DNA of 64,000 bases. Origin: Eucriotettix oculatus. Its lineage: Eukaryota > Arthropoda > Insecta > Orthoptera > Tetrigidae. Location: assembly GCA_034510155.1 (NCBI GenBank), contig CM067379.1, forward strand, positions 17,093,145 to 17,157,144, read 5' to 3'. A program made the translations under genes and the position numbers. This document shows, in pieces, positions 1 through 12,090 of this stretch. The notes under the pieces were generated by a model that was given only the letters and a program-made list of their open reading frames with translations, made no database searches and had not been told where the DNA came from. Each line of letters begins with the position of its first letter. Position 1 is the stretch's first letter.

Positions 1-540
1 ACAGTCAGTATGTAGCGTGGATTCATCATTGGAGGAAGCAGCGATCAGGATGAAAAAAAACGCCAGACAAGCGGAGGAAGCATCGGAACGGCATAAAGAC
101 AAGTCGAGGAGCTAGCAGAGAAGTATAGTGTGGAGATAGTATGAGTCGAGTAAGCAGCGGAAGAATATGGTGTCGGGGAGGCAGAGATGTATGGTGTAAG
201 AAGTTGAGAAGAAGGAAGTTTAAAGCAGTGTAATACGAAGTTGAGTTGCAGGTTCAACTAGAAGGAATAAAGTATTATCGACGAGGAAAACAACGAGGGA
301 AGAAGAATGAAAAATTGAGTTTTCCTTAATTTCGTCGTTCCAGGCTCAACCCGAACAACGGGAGAAGAGTCGCTTGTTATTCTGCACCAAGACGCACAGG
401 CAAACAAAACAGGTTCGTCCAGTGAACGGAAACTGCTGCACGTAGTTACCCAAATAATAATTTAACCCTGAGAACTTTAAAATCGTCCCATTTAATTATT
501 TTTTATGTATTTGTAATCTTCGCGCAGTACTCCATTTAAA
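1..540 (+). repeat. Dispersed GC-moderate repeat, left copy
   Basis: The part from about 290 to 520 is alignable by eye with 29480-29735: both contain a GAGTTTTYCTT/CTC stretch, a GCGCCAGG/TTCCAGG motif, GCTGCTGCACGT-G-TTAC or its near match, an AACCCTGA motif and an AATCGTCCC motif, in the same order. The purine-rich leading part (1-290) also resembles 29200-29480 in composition. No open frame. The family is not recognised; it may be a SINE, LTR or UTR-like repeat. Confidence 0.5.
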
Positions 541-569
541 ATTATTGTGTTTATATATATTCTTCTTCT

Positions 570-685
570 TCTCCCGATGGCTCAACAGCCCTCTTGAGGG
601 CCTAGGCCTACCGAGGCGACTGCGGACTGTCATCTGGCGTGACACATTCCGAATTTGGGGTGATACTTGGTCAGTGTGTTTATAT
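570..685 (-). mobile_element. SINE fragment (same family as 55500-55706)
   Basis: Shares the CCTAGGCC core, the ACTGTCAT/GTGACA segment and the GTCAGTGTGT end with the copies at 43010-43190 and 55500-55706. This copy covers the 3' half and lacks the tRNA-like head. On the minus strand it ends in GAGAAGAAGAAGAATA, which looks like the element's tail. Confidence 0.65.
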
Positions 686-1214
686 ATATACATGTATATA
701 TTATATCCTAAACTTATATTCATTAAATAATTAATATAACCACCACTAATCATTTACACGCATAATTAAATTCATTAAAGTTGCCTTCGCATCTGTTTAT
801 GTCATCAGTCAGCGTCTCAGACAAACACAGAAATGGAAACGCGTACACGATCGATACGTCATTTAATTTAAAACACAGCCCAAGTGTAATATACTGGATC
901 CAAACTCCAACGCAATTGGAAAAAATATATATATTCCCATTAACTTTATCAGCGCCCATTAATTAATGCATAAATTAACACGTGGTTTGATTTTGATCAG
1001 AGAGTTGATTAACGCGAAACCTCTGCCTCAAATCGTCCTAAAATAACGTTTATAATGTTAAATAAATTTTAATAAAGAGGCCGCTAATTGGATTGTTTTA
1101 TAATTGGAGCCTATCGATTGATCAGAGTCTTCTACCCTTGAATTGCTTTCAGAGTTGCTGTATACTTGCACCTTTAATTATTTCGAATCATTTAAATGTT
1201 ATCCTCGGATTATC

Positions 1215-1885
1215 TACAGCAGAAATAGAGAAAAGAGTACGACAAGGATGCCGTCTTTTTAACTTACATATAGAACAGGCGACGGAGGAAGTTAAAGAAT
1301 AAACATGGAAATGGAATCAAATTACAAAAAAAGAATTAAGAACACAAAGGGTTGCAGATGATATTGTAGTATTAGGGGAGTCAGAAGAGGACTTGGAAGC
1401 CTTGATAAATGGCACAAACGTGGTCCTAGAGGAAAAGTACAACGTAACGATTAATAGAGGGAAACGAAGGTGATGGAGTATGGGAAACAGTGGAGTAACA
1501 TAGGCTGTTACATTGCGAAGGGATATTTTAAAGGAAGTTAAAGAATTCTGCAACATGGGCAGCGTAATAACTAAAGTAGGATGGAAGAGGCGAGGAAGAG
1601 GAATTTACTTACGGCTAATATAAGTATGAATATTAGGATATCATTATTCGTATGGACTGTAGCGTTATATGGGAGCGAACGTGGGCTATAGAGGAATGAG
1701 ATGGGTGGATAAAGTAACTAACCAAGAAGCTATAAACAGAATAGAGGAAGAGTGAACAATATGGAGGACTTTGACCAAGAGAAGGGATAAATGAATAGGC
1801 CATGTTTTGAAACATAAGGATCTTGCAAATAAGAAAATGAGAAGTAGAGGGAAGATTTCAGAAGAGGGAGGCCGAGGATGGAATA
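1215..1885 (+). mobile_element. LINE family A fragment, degenerate RT
   Basis: Begins at the KGVRQGC-like segment and runs past VADDIVVLGES (the FADD reverse transcriptase motif with F altered to V) into the C-terminal part (VDKVTNQEAINRI). It contains frameshifts and internal stops, and loses its 3' tail before 1890. Confidence 0.85.
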
Positions 1886-2084
1886 CATGACTGAACCTTG
1901 GAAAAACCAGAGAAAGAGAACGTGGCATCACCCAAAGGAAGCCCCGGGGCCAATCAGAGAAATCTCTCACAGGCATCCCTTATTCATATCAAAACTTTTA
2001 TCTAATTTTCACAATTTAATTTAAAAAGAAAATACATCGAATAGAGAGGGAGAATAGAATAGATGATCGGAATAGTCTTTTCGT

Positions 2085-2305
2085 GTAGGACGTTGACCTA
2101 GAGAAGGGACAGATTACGGGGTCACGTTTTGAGACACGCGGGTCATGTAAAATAAGCATTAGAGGGAAGTGAACAGGAGAGGGAGGGCAAGGATAGGATA
2201 CGATAAGGAGATTAGGGAGGATCTGCTTAGCGTATGTAGAAATGAAAAGGCTTGCGGAGGACAGGTTGGCATGGATACTTGCAACTGACCAGTCTTAGGG
2301 AGTGA
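2085..2305 (+). mobile_element. LINE family A, 3'-end fragment
   Basis: Begins at the region coding for WRTLTKRRDRL and reaches the family's 3' terminus (CTTGCAACTGACCAGTCTTA). It is separated from the 1215-1885 copy by about 190 bp of unrelated sequence, so the two may be pieces of one insertion split by a later one. Confidence 0.8.
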
Positions 2306-3999
2306 TTACTACCACGGGGAAAAACTCTCCAATAAAGCCACAGTTTCATTGTCCAAGCCGAAAATTAGTCTCCTCTACAGTTTATCAGTCAAGGTTTTAC
2401 TTTATTTTCGAAAAAAAACAGCCTATGACTTTTTTCATTATTTATAAGCGTTTTAAAATAAATTTTTATACTATCCCGGGTAAGAGAAGGCCGATGTAAA
2501 AGGAATAATTACCAGTCGCCTCGTTAATGTATTCCTTAATGTTGAATTTAATTAATTTTTTCCCTCTCTACAAACCGTCAGTTTCTTTTGGAAATGAGCA
2601 AATTTATTCCTTCCTACGAAAGTAAAAAACGGGAATAAGGACTACTGCAAACAAGAAAACACCTGGTATAAAAGATGTGAGGTATAACATTTGCATATAA
2701 CCAAAACTGCGACCAGAGGGGAATTCCCGCTCCAATCAATCGATCGAAAACAATTCCTACAAACGAGGTCCGAAACGTGTGTAATATGTTCCATAAACTA
2801 TGTATGCTAGTTTACTAATAATATATTATTTTGAATAACTGCGTCGCCCATCCCCCGTACATTATTGAACACGAATTCTGGAATAATTTAGATGGTGACC
2901 AATTTGTTAGCGTCGGCAATATTTGCATATTTAAGCAGTAAGCCTGCAGCGGAATAATTAATCCTTGTGTTATTGAAACTATTTTGCTATTCAAGACGTG
3001 TAAATCAGGTCCATGCAAATGAGTCCGACAGCGTGACGTCAGATTTGTCTTGACGCCAATTAAGTGCGTCCTTTCATCGGCCAACGACCGACAGTTTTGC
3101 TCCATAGTTTTTATTTTTAATTTTATTTCGTCACTGGGTGAATAATTCCTCCATATTGGAGACACTCGGTAAAGGTAAACACCAAGGCGCCAGAGAGGCG
3201 GGTCATCGGGTTTCAGAACGTGACACTACGACCAGTTTGGCGACTTCAAAATCTAGTACCCGAGTCCAGTTTCTTGAGCCCGGGAATTTATGAAGGCGCG
3301 TCCTTTAAAGAAACTAGGGAGGAAACCCGCGGGCCAAGCTGGATTTTAATTGGAAGCTGAGGGCCAAGTGATCCGCCATGTACCTCATGGTGGGATGAAT
3401 TGAAGGAGATGACCTGGGAGTATGGATGAGACAAATTTGGTCAGTTTGGCATGGAGAATCGCACAAGTGTGATGTCAGGAGAGTGTCGTGGTAGTTGAGC
3501 CAAGACACTAGAGAAATTAGTCAGTCGGGAACGAGCTTTGAAGTAATGAGGTGGAGAGGAAAAGGAGAAATCTTGCTGACATAATAGAAGGAAGGATGTC
3601 CCTGCAGTCCTAGTAATTTCCCAGAGCCCAGGAACGAGATCCAGAGGCGACCAGAATTCGTGTCAAGATACGGGCAAAGGACGAAGCTGTTTAAGACCCA
3701 CAATAAATCTCAGGTTATGTTAGTGCCAATATCAAAAAAATAATCCTTAAGTAGATAATGTCTTACTAATTCCAATTCAGCAAGCAGTAGTAAATTTATT
3801 AATTTGACCCTAAGCTTAGTAAGTATTGTTGTTTTCTTATGTTATCTGTGAATAAATCTAATTCGTTTTCATTTAATCTAACACATTTTGATTTAAATCC
3901 AATTCACTAGAGCATTCTAATAAACAATGCAGTATCTATTTACATAAACATGTAGTTCTAATTATATATTTTTCATTTCTTTGTGACTGTTACTGTTTT
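2306..3999. other. Non-genic stretch; possible solo LTR or unknown repeat at 3185-3720
   Basis: No coding exon recognised. 3185-3720 is richer in GC and purine than its surroundings and ends in CACAATAAATCTCAGG (a polyadenylation signal), which gives it the feel of a long terminal repeat. No matching second copy or clean terminal repeat was found, so this is only a suggestion. The rest is AT-rich intergenic sequence. Confidence 0.4.
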
Positions 4000-4425
4000 T
4001 GTTGGTATTGAGTCCTAAGACTGGTCTCATGCAACTCTCCATGCTGACGTATCCCTGCGTCAGCCTTTTTAATTCTTCATAACTATCACTCTTCGATGCC
4101 TCTCTCTTCTGTTCCTCTAATACTTATTTTACAAGACCCTGATGTCTCAAAACGTTGCTTATTAATCTATGCCACCTTCTCTTGGTCAACGTCCTCCATA
4201 TTCATCTCCATTCCCCTATTCTTCTTCAACCTTCTTGGTTAGTTACCCTATCGACCCATCTATCTCATTCTCCTATAACACCACATTTCAAAGGTTTCCT
4301 TTATTTTCCTTCCTGCAACTCCTACCGTCCACGTTTCGCACCCATATAACGCCACGCTCCATACGTACATTATTAATAATGATTTCCTAATATTCACACA
4401 TATATTAGCCGTACGTAAATACCTG
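4000..4425 (-). mobile_element. LINE family A, 3' fragment
   Basis: Minus-strand copy starting at the 3' terminus (TTGAGTCCTAAGACTGGTCT on plus) and ending in the region coding for NIRKSLL near 4400. It meets a different LINE in opposite orientation at about 4440. Confidence 0.8.
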
Positions 4426-4439
4426 TAATAAGACCAATG

Positions 4440-4840
4440 GGTGGGATCATGGACGCTTACTCAGAATGTGTGTGAAAGACTGAGGTATTAGTATAGATGG
4501 ACAATGGAGAAGAAGATATAATTATGAACTGAAAGAAATGTATCGAGACATGGACATTGTTACATATATAAGAATATGAGGATTAGGATTTTTGGGACAC
4601 GTCTATAGAACGAGGGAAAAGAGAAAAGTTAGGCAGGTACTATTTGGACAAGTGGATGGAGTAAGAACAAGGGGAAGAAAACAAGGGCGATGTGCAGGTG
4701 GACTTAAGAGGGGTGAAACTACAAGGATGGAAGACAGTATTCTTGGACACGTCAAGATGGAGGAAGATTTTTGGAGGAGGCCAAGGTCCTGCTTGGACTG
4801 ATGGTGATGTTGTGTGGGAACAGAAGAGGGATTCAAAAGG
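4440..4840 (+). mobile_element. LINE remnant, second type (C-terminal part)
   Basis: Conceptual translation gives DGQWRRRYNYEL, then LGFLGHVYRTREKRKVRQVLFGQ and VRTRGRK, the 'rlGHV.R' pattern found near the C-terminus of many non-LTR ORF2 proteins. It is distinct from family A. An open stretch of 69 codons (4592-4801) is what survives. It passes at 4845 into a family A 3' end. Confidence 0.7.
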
Positions 4841-4844
4841 ATGG

Positions 4845-4975
4845 AATTCGCTAAGTAGATTAGGGCGGGTGTAGGATGTGGCAGTTATTCGGAAATGAAA
4901 AGACTTGCGGAAGACTAGAGGGTTGCATCAGGCCAGTCTGAAGACTGTATACGACAACAACAGACATTATACTGC
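4845..4975 (+). mobile_element. LINE family A, 3'-terminal piece
   Basis: Only the last ~130 bp: the RLGR-V-GCGSYSEMKRLAED segment, then GGTTGCATCAGGCCAGTCTG and an ACAACAACAGAC tail. It is joined directly to the unrelated LINE at 4440-4840. Confidence 0.8.
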
Positions 4976-5580
4976 CAAAATAGCAACGATCCTTAACCTC
5001 TGTCAACTTTCCTCTTCCCCCACTTCATTTGCCTTGTTTTTTTCCCCGGACCCTATTAAGTTAATTAATATTTACCTGTAGCAAGTGTCATTTATCCCAT
5101 GTGAAGTTTGGATAAACAAGTATCGTGGATGAAACTCAATTGCTTTTATACTTTGCTAGATTGAAATTGTGATCGGACAAGTATTTGATGGAGTTCGTCG
5201 TCCGTCTGCGTCAGTGAGACTCTCTATTAACACGTCATTACGTAATGGAAGTGAACGCCACCAACGCATACTCAGTGTAATTGTAAAGTTAACCGTTTTG
5301 TCACAACTCAACTTGTGATGGCGCTTCACGTCATCCGACGACGACGACGGTAAATTATACATAAACAAAAACAGAATGTTGACACTTGATGCAATGAAAT
5401 GCAAAGAATATTATTTAATACCAACTGGGGACCCGGCGTTGTATTTATTTACATTACCCCGGTCAACACTTGGACGGAAACGTCGCAACATGAACCTCAA
5501 ATATACTCACAGTATCTCAGGAGAGTAAAAAATACTCTAAATACAGAACTAAAAATTCCCCCCTAATTGTTCTTTTTCTT
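4976..5580. other. Non-genic stretch, no feature recognised
   Basis: Mixed-composition sequence without a convincing exon, repeat terminus or RNA. An 82-codon open frame on the minus strand (5156-5404) has no recognisable motif and is probably chance. Confidence 0.5.
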
Positions 5581-5589
5581 CAGTCGCTA

Positions 5590-5880
5590 CAACATTATTG
5601 TCTAACAGCCTTACATTCTTTCCTATTGTTTACTTTCTGAGTCCAATTCGTGATCTCCATGTCTCTTAGTTCCTTTTGGACGTCATCTTTCCATCTTGTC
5701 TTCGGTCCACCTTTAGTCCTGGTTGTTAATGGACAGTAAATTTTATTCATCACGCTATATTCGTTCTTTCGGCAAACGTGTCCGTCCATACCAATTTAAA
5801 CGTAGTGCTCTAATATGGTTGATTATATTTTTTACTTTATAAGTTCGTTTAAGTCTCTTATTCTCCAAGTACCATCATCT
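5590..5880 (-). mobile_element. LINE remnant, third type (C-terminal part)
   Basis: The minus-strand frame at 5595-5789 reads GGPKTRWKDDVQKELRDMEI and NWTQKVNNRKECKAV, the 'GRPktRW.DDv..dL' and 'W...a.nR..W' blocks typical of the ORF2 C-terminus in several LINE clades. It differs from the other types in the window. Only this tail region survives, with a frameshift upstream. Confidence 0.75.
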
Positions 5881-5894
5881 TGTTTAATGGGACC

Positions 5895-6015
5895 CAATAT
5901 TTTCCTCTAATAGTCCGGAGGCTTTAGTCAATCCTAGGCTACCTTCCACAACTCCCCTTTATCAATGCCCTTCCTATGCTATTAAAGGGGAGTTGCCTGT
6001 TTTAGGACCTCCCTC
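5895..6015 (-). repeat. Dispersed repeat with TAAAGGGGAGTTGCCTGTTT core
   Basis: Reverse-orientation copy of a family also at 27075-27250 and 50485-50625. All share a segment reading, in the sense orientation, AACTCCCCTTTA-TAGCATAGGAAGGG. Class unknown. At 27075 it directly precedes a LINE copy. Confidence 0.65.
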
Positions 6016-6049
6016 ATGTTGCCTGTTAACTCCGCCCCCCCAAAAAAAG

Positions 6050-6425
6050 GAGCAATCCGCGTTTCCATTCAATTGATTTATAAATATATACATAAATATC
6101 TTCTGAGCTCTTCAAGATATCGGAATGAAACATACACGAAAATTTTAAGTTAAAATTCCTGTTTCAATCCCCGAAATTTTTATTGAAATCCGTTTAGCCG
6201 TTTTCCAAGCATAAACAGATCAAGTTGCACTTTGGAGATTTTAACGCACGTATAGAAAAGAAACCTTCACGTAGAATATATATTAATATCATTATCTAAA
6301 TAAAATGTGCACTAATATTTAAGTTAAATTGCAATTTTTAAACTTTCAAATTTTTATTGAAATCCGTTGAGCTGTTTCGAAGACTATATGGACAGACAGA
6401 CAGACAGACACTTCAATTTTATTTA
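6050..6425 (+). mobile_element. Non-autonomous repeat, Helitron-like, copy 1
   Basis: Shares an extended order of motifs with 32560-32960 on the same strand: CATTCAATTGATTTATAAA, ATATCTTCTGA, GATACACGAAAATTT-type, AAATCCGTTTAGCCGTTT, CATAAACAGATCAAG, TTTGGAGATTTTAACGC and a final GACAGACAGACAGACACTTC. The 'AAATCCGTT-AGCCGTTT ... CAGACAGACAGAC' arrangement is common in insect Helitron-derived repeats, but no CTRR terminus was confirmed. Confidence 0.6.
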
Positions 6426-7014
6426 TTGGTATTGATAATATAAATGGGTAAATTGATTTGAACAAGGCCGCGTTGCCGCCTGTTGGTTCAGCTTATTCAA
6501 AAATATTATCGCCTTCTTACTTTAAATTTCTTCATCCACATTAAGTCTTCATCTTCCACTCAGACCAAAAAATAAATATATCAAATGACAATTTTGGTAA
6601 GATATTTGAGTCGTCCGTCCTAAACCCACGCACAGAAACACGCGTTAAATGCATAATTTTAATGTAGAGGAATGAGGCAGTTGTGCTTCTCCTCCTCGTC
6701 CCTCCTCCTCGTCCCCATATAACAAACGTTTCTGAAGTAGACCAGCTCAAGTGTACTTAATGTTGCCAGGAGTTGCCCGCTGCAGCTGTGGGCGGGAGAT
6801 GGTCGAACCACTAATCAACCATCAAACAGCGCCCAGAGTTACATCAGAGAGTCTGTAATCAGGACCACGATTACCTCTGCAGACTAATGGAGCCGCTAAA
6901 ATGATTATCTGCGATGTCCCGGATCCACGGCGACAACTCGCGTCCTTCCGCAGCGGCTGCACAAACACACTCCTTCTCACTCAGACTACAGTAGCTCTTC
7001 ACTAAACTATTCCT

Positions 7015-7690
7015 TATGCAGCGAAAATGGGGGCAAGTTTCACTTATATATAGACAACAGGTTATGAAGAATTTTAAAACGGAATATGTGAAAGGAATCA
7101 TATTGCAAGAAGAAGAAGAAGAAATGAAAACCTTACACTTTGCCGACGATATTGTAGTATTATGGGAGACACAAGAAGACTTGGAAACCAAAACAAATGG
7201 CATGAACGGAGTCCTGGAGAAAGAGTTCAATATGAGGATTAATAGACTGAAAACCAAGGTAATGGAGTGTAGTTTACGAAACAGTGGAATAACAAAGGCT
7301 GCCAGATTGGGAAGGGATATTTTGAAGGAAGTTAAGGAATTCTGCTACTAGTGTAGGATAGCACAGGCAAAGAAAAGAAATTTTACTTACGGCTAATATG
7401 AGGAAATTATTGCTAAAAATGTTTGTATGGAGTGTGCCGTGGACGATAGGACTTACAGAAAATGAAAGAATAGAATCCCTTTGAAATGTGGTTGCTATAG
7501 GAGAATGAGACGGATGGCAAGAATAACTAACCAGGAAGTTCTACGCAGAATAGGAGGAAGATAATATGAAGAGATAAATTAAAAGGTCTCGTTGTGAGAC
7601 ATGAAGGGTTCTTATGAAAATACCATTAGAGAGAAGTGTGTGTGTGGAGTTAAAGAACAGAAGAGGGAGGCATGGATGGAATACGCTAAG
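7015..7690 (+). mobile_element. LINE family A fragment
   Basis: An open frame of 111 codons (7016-7351) includes YRQQVMKNFKTEYVKGIILQ and FADDIVVLWETQEDLE, the reverse transcriptase FADD catalytic block, then NMRINR and LGRDILKEVKEFCY. It breaks afterwards. A second, partly overlapping family A copy follows at once in the same orientation. Confidence 0.88.
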
Positions 7691-8225
7691 ATGATTTTAG
7701 ATGTCTGTTCGATTGGAAAGGGATATTTTGACGGAAGTTAAGGAATTTTGCTACTTGGGATTGTAGAAGTATAGTAGACATAAAGAGTAGGATAGCACAG
7801 GTAAGGAGAAAGAAGGATTTACTTACGGGTAATATTAGTGTGAATATTAGGAAATAGTTGCTAAAAATATTCGTATGGAGCGTGGCGTTATATGGGTGCG
7901 AAACGTGGACGGTAGGAGTTGAGGGAAAGGGAAATAATAGATGGTGCTATAGGAGAATGAGATGTCTAACCAGGAAGTTTCATGCGTAATACGGGGGAAG
8001 AAGGATCGATATGGAGAACGATGACTAACAGAAGGGATAAATTACTAATGTCACGTTTTGAGACATGAGGTTCTCGCAAAATTAGCATTAGAGGGACGCG
8101 TATTTGGAATAAGAACAGAAGAGGGAGGCAAGGGTGGAATATGCTAAGGAGATTAGGGAGGATCTGGGATGTGGTTGTTATGCAAAAGATAGAGCAGTCT
8201 TATGATTGAATTCCACAAGAACAAT
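7691..8225 (+). mobile_element. LINE family A fragment with 3' terminus
   Basis: Restarts at the LGRDILTEVKEF segment already passed in the preceding copy, so this is a second insertion or a duplication. It runs to the family end (CAGTCTTATGATTGAATTCC). Many frameshifts. Confidence 0.85.
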
Positions 8226-9060
8226 ATAACTTTAGAAGCAAATGTAAGTAGGTTAAACTTAGTACCCTCTAGATGTTAGGACCTACTCCGTTGTTGGGGC
8301 AATCGTAGAGTGTTCAAAATAAATATCATTTGTAGACCAATTTCGGTAATGAAGAGAATGAGAAAAGCTTTCGTTAAGACAAAAGTAACGTATCTTTATT
8401 CATTTCTTATTTCTTATGTGCACAATATATAATTAGATATAATATGAAATACAAATGATGCCATAAGCACTGAAAGACTAGTTATTGATTGATACCCATT
8501 CATAAAACAAATCAGCCTGTATTTTTTTGTCCTTGCTTAATGACTTGACATGTTTTCAATATACTGTTATTAACGTTTACATTTATAATTAATTTTAAGT
8601 TAATTGTATTTATACTTAATTAAACAAATTTGATGATTTACAATGGTTTCTTTTACAATTGGAAAATTTTTATAAACTATTACTAATATTGCTATATTAT
8701 GCTTTACAATGAAAGTAAATGATTTGAAACATTACTGGGATATTATGTTGTTGTTTTTTTTACAGCCGAGTTTACCCAACTGTAATCTCGGTTGTAAAAA
8801 AGTTAGTTTTGGTTCTTTTAGGTCTTTATAACACATAGGAAGAAATACCTCGCAAACTATTTGTACGAAAGTGATATTCTTGAAATTTAAAATTCATTTA
8901 TGAACACCTATTTCTGGTATTTTTTGATATGAGGGAAGTTTCAGTCAGCAGTGGTTCCCAAATAAATTCACGGTGATAAGGGGAAGGGAGAGGGGAAAAA
9001 ACAAACTCTCAGGCCCGGGTCAGGTGTTAATTGTGAGAACAAACCTCGTCAATTCAACAA
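8226..9060. other. AT-rich stretch, no gene
   Basis: No exon, RNA gene or transposon protein seen. A short inverted pair around 8757-8803 (TTTTTTTTACAGCCGAG ... CTCGGTTGTAAAAAA) could form a hairpin of about 17 bp arms. Confidence 0.5.
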
Positions 9061-9061
9061 T

Positions 9062-9118
9062 AGATAAAAAGACGGCCAATAAGTCAGCATATAAACTTAT
9101 CACGATTTATTCAAATAG
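9062..9118 (+). repeat. Terminal fragment of palindromic element family P1
   Basis: Carries AAAAAGACGGCCAATAAGTC and ATATAAACTTATCACGATTTATTCAAA, the outer end of the family described at 31040-31385 and 44395-44650. The rest of the element is absent; a LINE copy follows directly. Confidence 0.65.
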
Positions 9119-10195
9119 GAGGATGCAACATCAACCACAATGCGAGTTAGGAGAGAAATCAGTTTGGTTTTAGGAAGGATGTAGCGACAAGAGAAGCAAT
9201 ACTGACTCTGCGGCTGATTTTAGAAGAGAGGACAAGAAAAAACAGAGGCATACGTTCATGGCATTTGTAGATTTAGAAAAGCACTGTTAAGGATTTTCAA
9301 GAGCACCGGAAAAAAATATCAAGTAAAGGATGCTAATACATAACCTCTACAGAAGACAGGCAGCAGTAATTAGAAAAGAAGAAGAGAAAAAGAAAGTATA
9401 AATCAAGAAAGGAAAAAAAACTAGGATGCAGTCTATCACCCATGCCCTTTAACTTATATATAGAACAGGCGATGAAGAAAACTAAAACGGAATATTAAAA
9501 AAGGAGAAGAAATGAAAACCCTAAACTTTGCAGATGATATTGCAGTATTAAGGGAGTAAGAAGAAGACATGGAAACTATGATAAACGACATAAAGGTGGT
9601 CCTGGAGAAAGAGTTCAATATGAGGATTAATAGAGGTAAAACAAAAGCGATGGAGTGTAGTATGGGAAACAGAGGAATAAAGAAGGGTCTTAGATTGGGA
9701 AGGGATATTTTGACGGAAGTTATGGAATTCTTCTACTTGGGCATCGTAATAACTAGGAATGGTAGAAGTATAGTAGACATAAAGAGTAGGATTAGCACAG
9801 GCAAGGAAGACTCTCGCTAGAAAGAGGGATTTACTTACGGGTAATATAAGTGTGAATGTTAGGGAATCTTTGCTAAAAAAGATTCGTATGGAGCGTGGCC
9901 TTATATTGGTGCGAAACGGTGGACGATAGGAGTTGGGGAAAGGAAAAGACCTATGAAATGTCATGCTACAGGCGAATCTGATGGGTGGAAAGAGGAACTA
10001 ACGAGGAAGTTTTAAACGAAATAGGGGGAAAGCGAACAATATGGAGGACGTTGACCAATGGGCCACGTTTTAAAACAGGAAGGTCTTGTAAAATTAGCAT
10101 TAGTGTGTGGGGTAGGCCAAGCATGGAATACGCTAAACAGATTAGGGAGGATGTGGGATGTGCTAGTTATGTGGACTGAATACCACAACAACGAC
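9118..10195 (+). mobile_element. LINE family A, long 5'-truncated copy
   Basis: Among the longest copies. Starts at the Q-C-E-L-G-E-K-S-V-W-F region (reverse transcriptase finger), passes TFMAFVDLEK, RQAAVIR, NFADDIAVL, NMRINRGKTKAMECSMGN, LGRDILTEV, SVNVR and ends with GGACTGAATACCACAACAAC. An open frame of 83 codons (9569-9820) survives in the middle. Frameshifts and stops elsewhere rule out function. Confidence 0.9.
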
Positions 10196-10385
10196 AATTC
10201 AAAATCGACGTTTCGTCTCCTGTTTGAGTCTTCGTCAGGTGTAAAAGTTAGCAATTCGTCACATTTACTCCTTGAGCAAGTCTCAAAGAAAGGAAACGAA
10301 ACGTCGCATTTGAATAAATAGTGATGAATGTACATGCTGTCTTATTGGCTGTCCTTTTTATTTATTCTAAATTTTTTAACGTCAC
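10185..10385 (+). repeat. Short palindromic element, family P1
   Basis: Inverted ends: CGACGTTTCGTCTCC near 10207 and GGAAACGAAACGTCG near 10280, followed by the outer flank ATAAATAGTGATGAAT and TGCTGTCTTATTGGCTGTCC. The same ends occur at 31040-31385. It sits immediately at the 3' end of the preceding LINE copy. Confidence 0.65.
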
Positions 10386-10864
10386 AAAACTATGTTCCCA
10401 TATAAATTAAACTACACATGCGGGAGACAGCTTGACGATAAGTCAGTCTTAGTTTTATTTCAAACAGGTTTAAGACGAGTCATTCACAAATATATTATCA
10501 TATTAGCAAAAAATTATTATTATTACCAGTATTTTATTATTATAAAGTTTTATTTTATATGTATATGTATATATAGATAGATATATAAGTATCTTAGGAA
10601 CTGGGACACAGTAATAGCAATCTAGACGACTAACGAGATTAGTATTGCTGCGGTACTTTAGAATATTTTATTTTTTTGCAATGCTTTGTAAAGAGAATCA
10701 ATTTTCCCCCCAACTACACATTTTGTACGGGGAAATTAAATGATAGGAATACTAGAAAATCAATCAAAAAAGCAACTTAACATCACCTAAATCTGAAATG
10801 TAAGCATGAGAAAACGTTAAAAGAACTTAGTTTAAAATAAACATAAATACAACCAATTTTCCAG

Positions 10865-12090
10865 CCAAAAAAAGTTTAATTTTATATAATTAGGACGTTT
10901 CGTCCATATTTGTGGACTTCCTCAGGTAACTGGATAAAAAAATAGATATTAATTTTTAATAAATAAATTGAATATAAGAAGACTTGGAAACCATAAAAAG
11001 TGATCCTGGACGATTTGGGAAAAATAGAAGGTCAACCAAGGTGATGGAGAGTAGTATGGGAAACATTGGAATAACAAAGGCCAAATCAGGTTGGGAAAGG
11101 ATATTTGGAAGGAAGTTAAAGAGAATTTTGCTACTTGGGCCAGCTTAATAACTCGAGTAGGATAGCACAGGCAAGGAAGAAAATGAATTTACTTACGAGT
11201 AATATAAGTGTGAATATTAGGAAATCATTGGTAAAACTGTAGTATGTAGTGTGGCGTTATATGGGTGCTAACCGTGGACCGTAGGAGTTGCAGAAAGGAA
11301 ACGAATAGAAGACTTTGAAACATGGTGAAATAGGAGATTGAATTGAGTGGATGGAATCACAAACAAGGAAGTTCTGAACAGAATAGGGTGAAGAGCGAAG
11401 ATTACGGAGGACGTTGACGAAGAGAAGGAATAGCATTAATGGGCTACGTTCTGAGACATGAAGGTCTTGTAAAATTAGCATTAGAGGGAAGTGTGTGGCA
11501 GTAAGAGCAGAAGAGGAATGCCAAGGATGGAATACGATAACGAGATTAGGGAGGACCTGGGATGTGGTAGTTATGAGGATATAAAAGGGCTTGCGCTTCT
11601 GACAAATCTTAGGATTGAATACCACAACAGCAACAAAGTAAAAAATTTTAATTAAAGGAAAAACAAAAAACAGTCTTTAAGTTTTAATAAGGCCAAAAAC
11701 AGACAAAAATTAGTGAAACATAAAATATGACTACTTGTTACGGTCGTGGTGTAGAACCTCTTCAGGTTGAACTATATTACAATGCACGAAATTATAACAT
11801 TCCAAGGATATCGCAGTAGGAACAAAGAATACAGTAAATAAATAATAAAAAAACAAAGAATAATTATACGTTCAATTCATTACATTTCATAAATAAGTTG
11901 TCAGTACACGTTATCATTTTATTTTATTGAAAATTATACTTTAAATTTTAACGACGTGTTGGGTGTTGAAAATTAATATTATTTTCTTTTCTTATTGAAT
12001 TGTCTAGTTACCTGATGAATCCATAAATATGGCTGAAACGTGGCAATTATTTTTTTGCTGGCTAATTGGCTGTATATATTTTTAATTTAT
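10865..12090 (+). mobile_element. Inverted-repeat element P2 interrupted by a LINE
   Basis: Left arm 10865-10940 (AGGACGTTTCGTCCATATTT, CTTCCTCAGGTAACTGG) and right arm 12005-12085 (AGTTACCTGATGAATCC, ATGGCTGAAACGTGGC, TTTTTTTGCTGGC) are reverse complements with mismatches. A related end-like segment (CTCTTCAGGTTGAACT) is at 11755-11780. The LINE fragment at 10975-11640 sits between the arms. This could be a foldback or a Penelope-like terminal structure. Confidence 0.55.
10975..11640 (+). mobile_element. LINE family A fragment within P2
   Basis: Starts at EEDLETI and ends at TTAGGATTGAATACCACAAC with a CAGCAACAAA tail. Strongly frameshifted. Its position between the two P2 arms suggests insertion into that element. 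Confidence 0.85.

Noticed and set aside
3185..3720. Confident call of a solo LTR
   Set aside because: Has an AATAAA signal and distinct composition, but no paired copy, clear TG/CA ends or target duplication was found.
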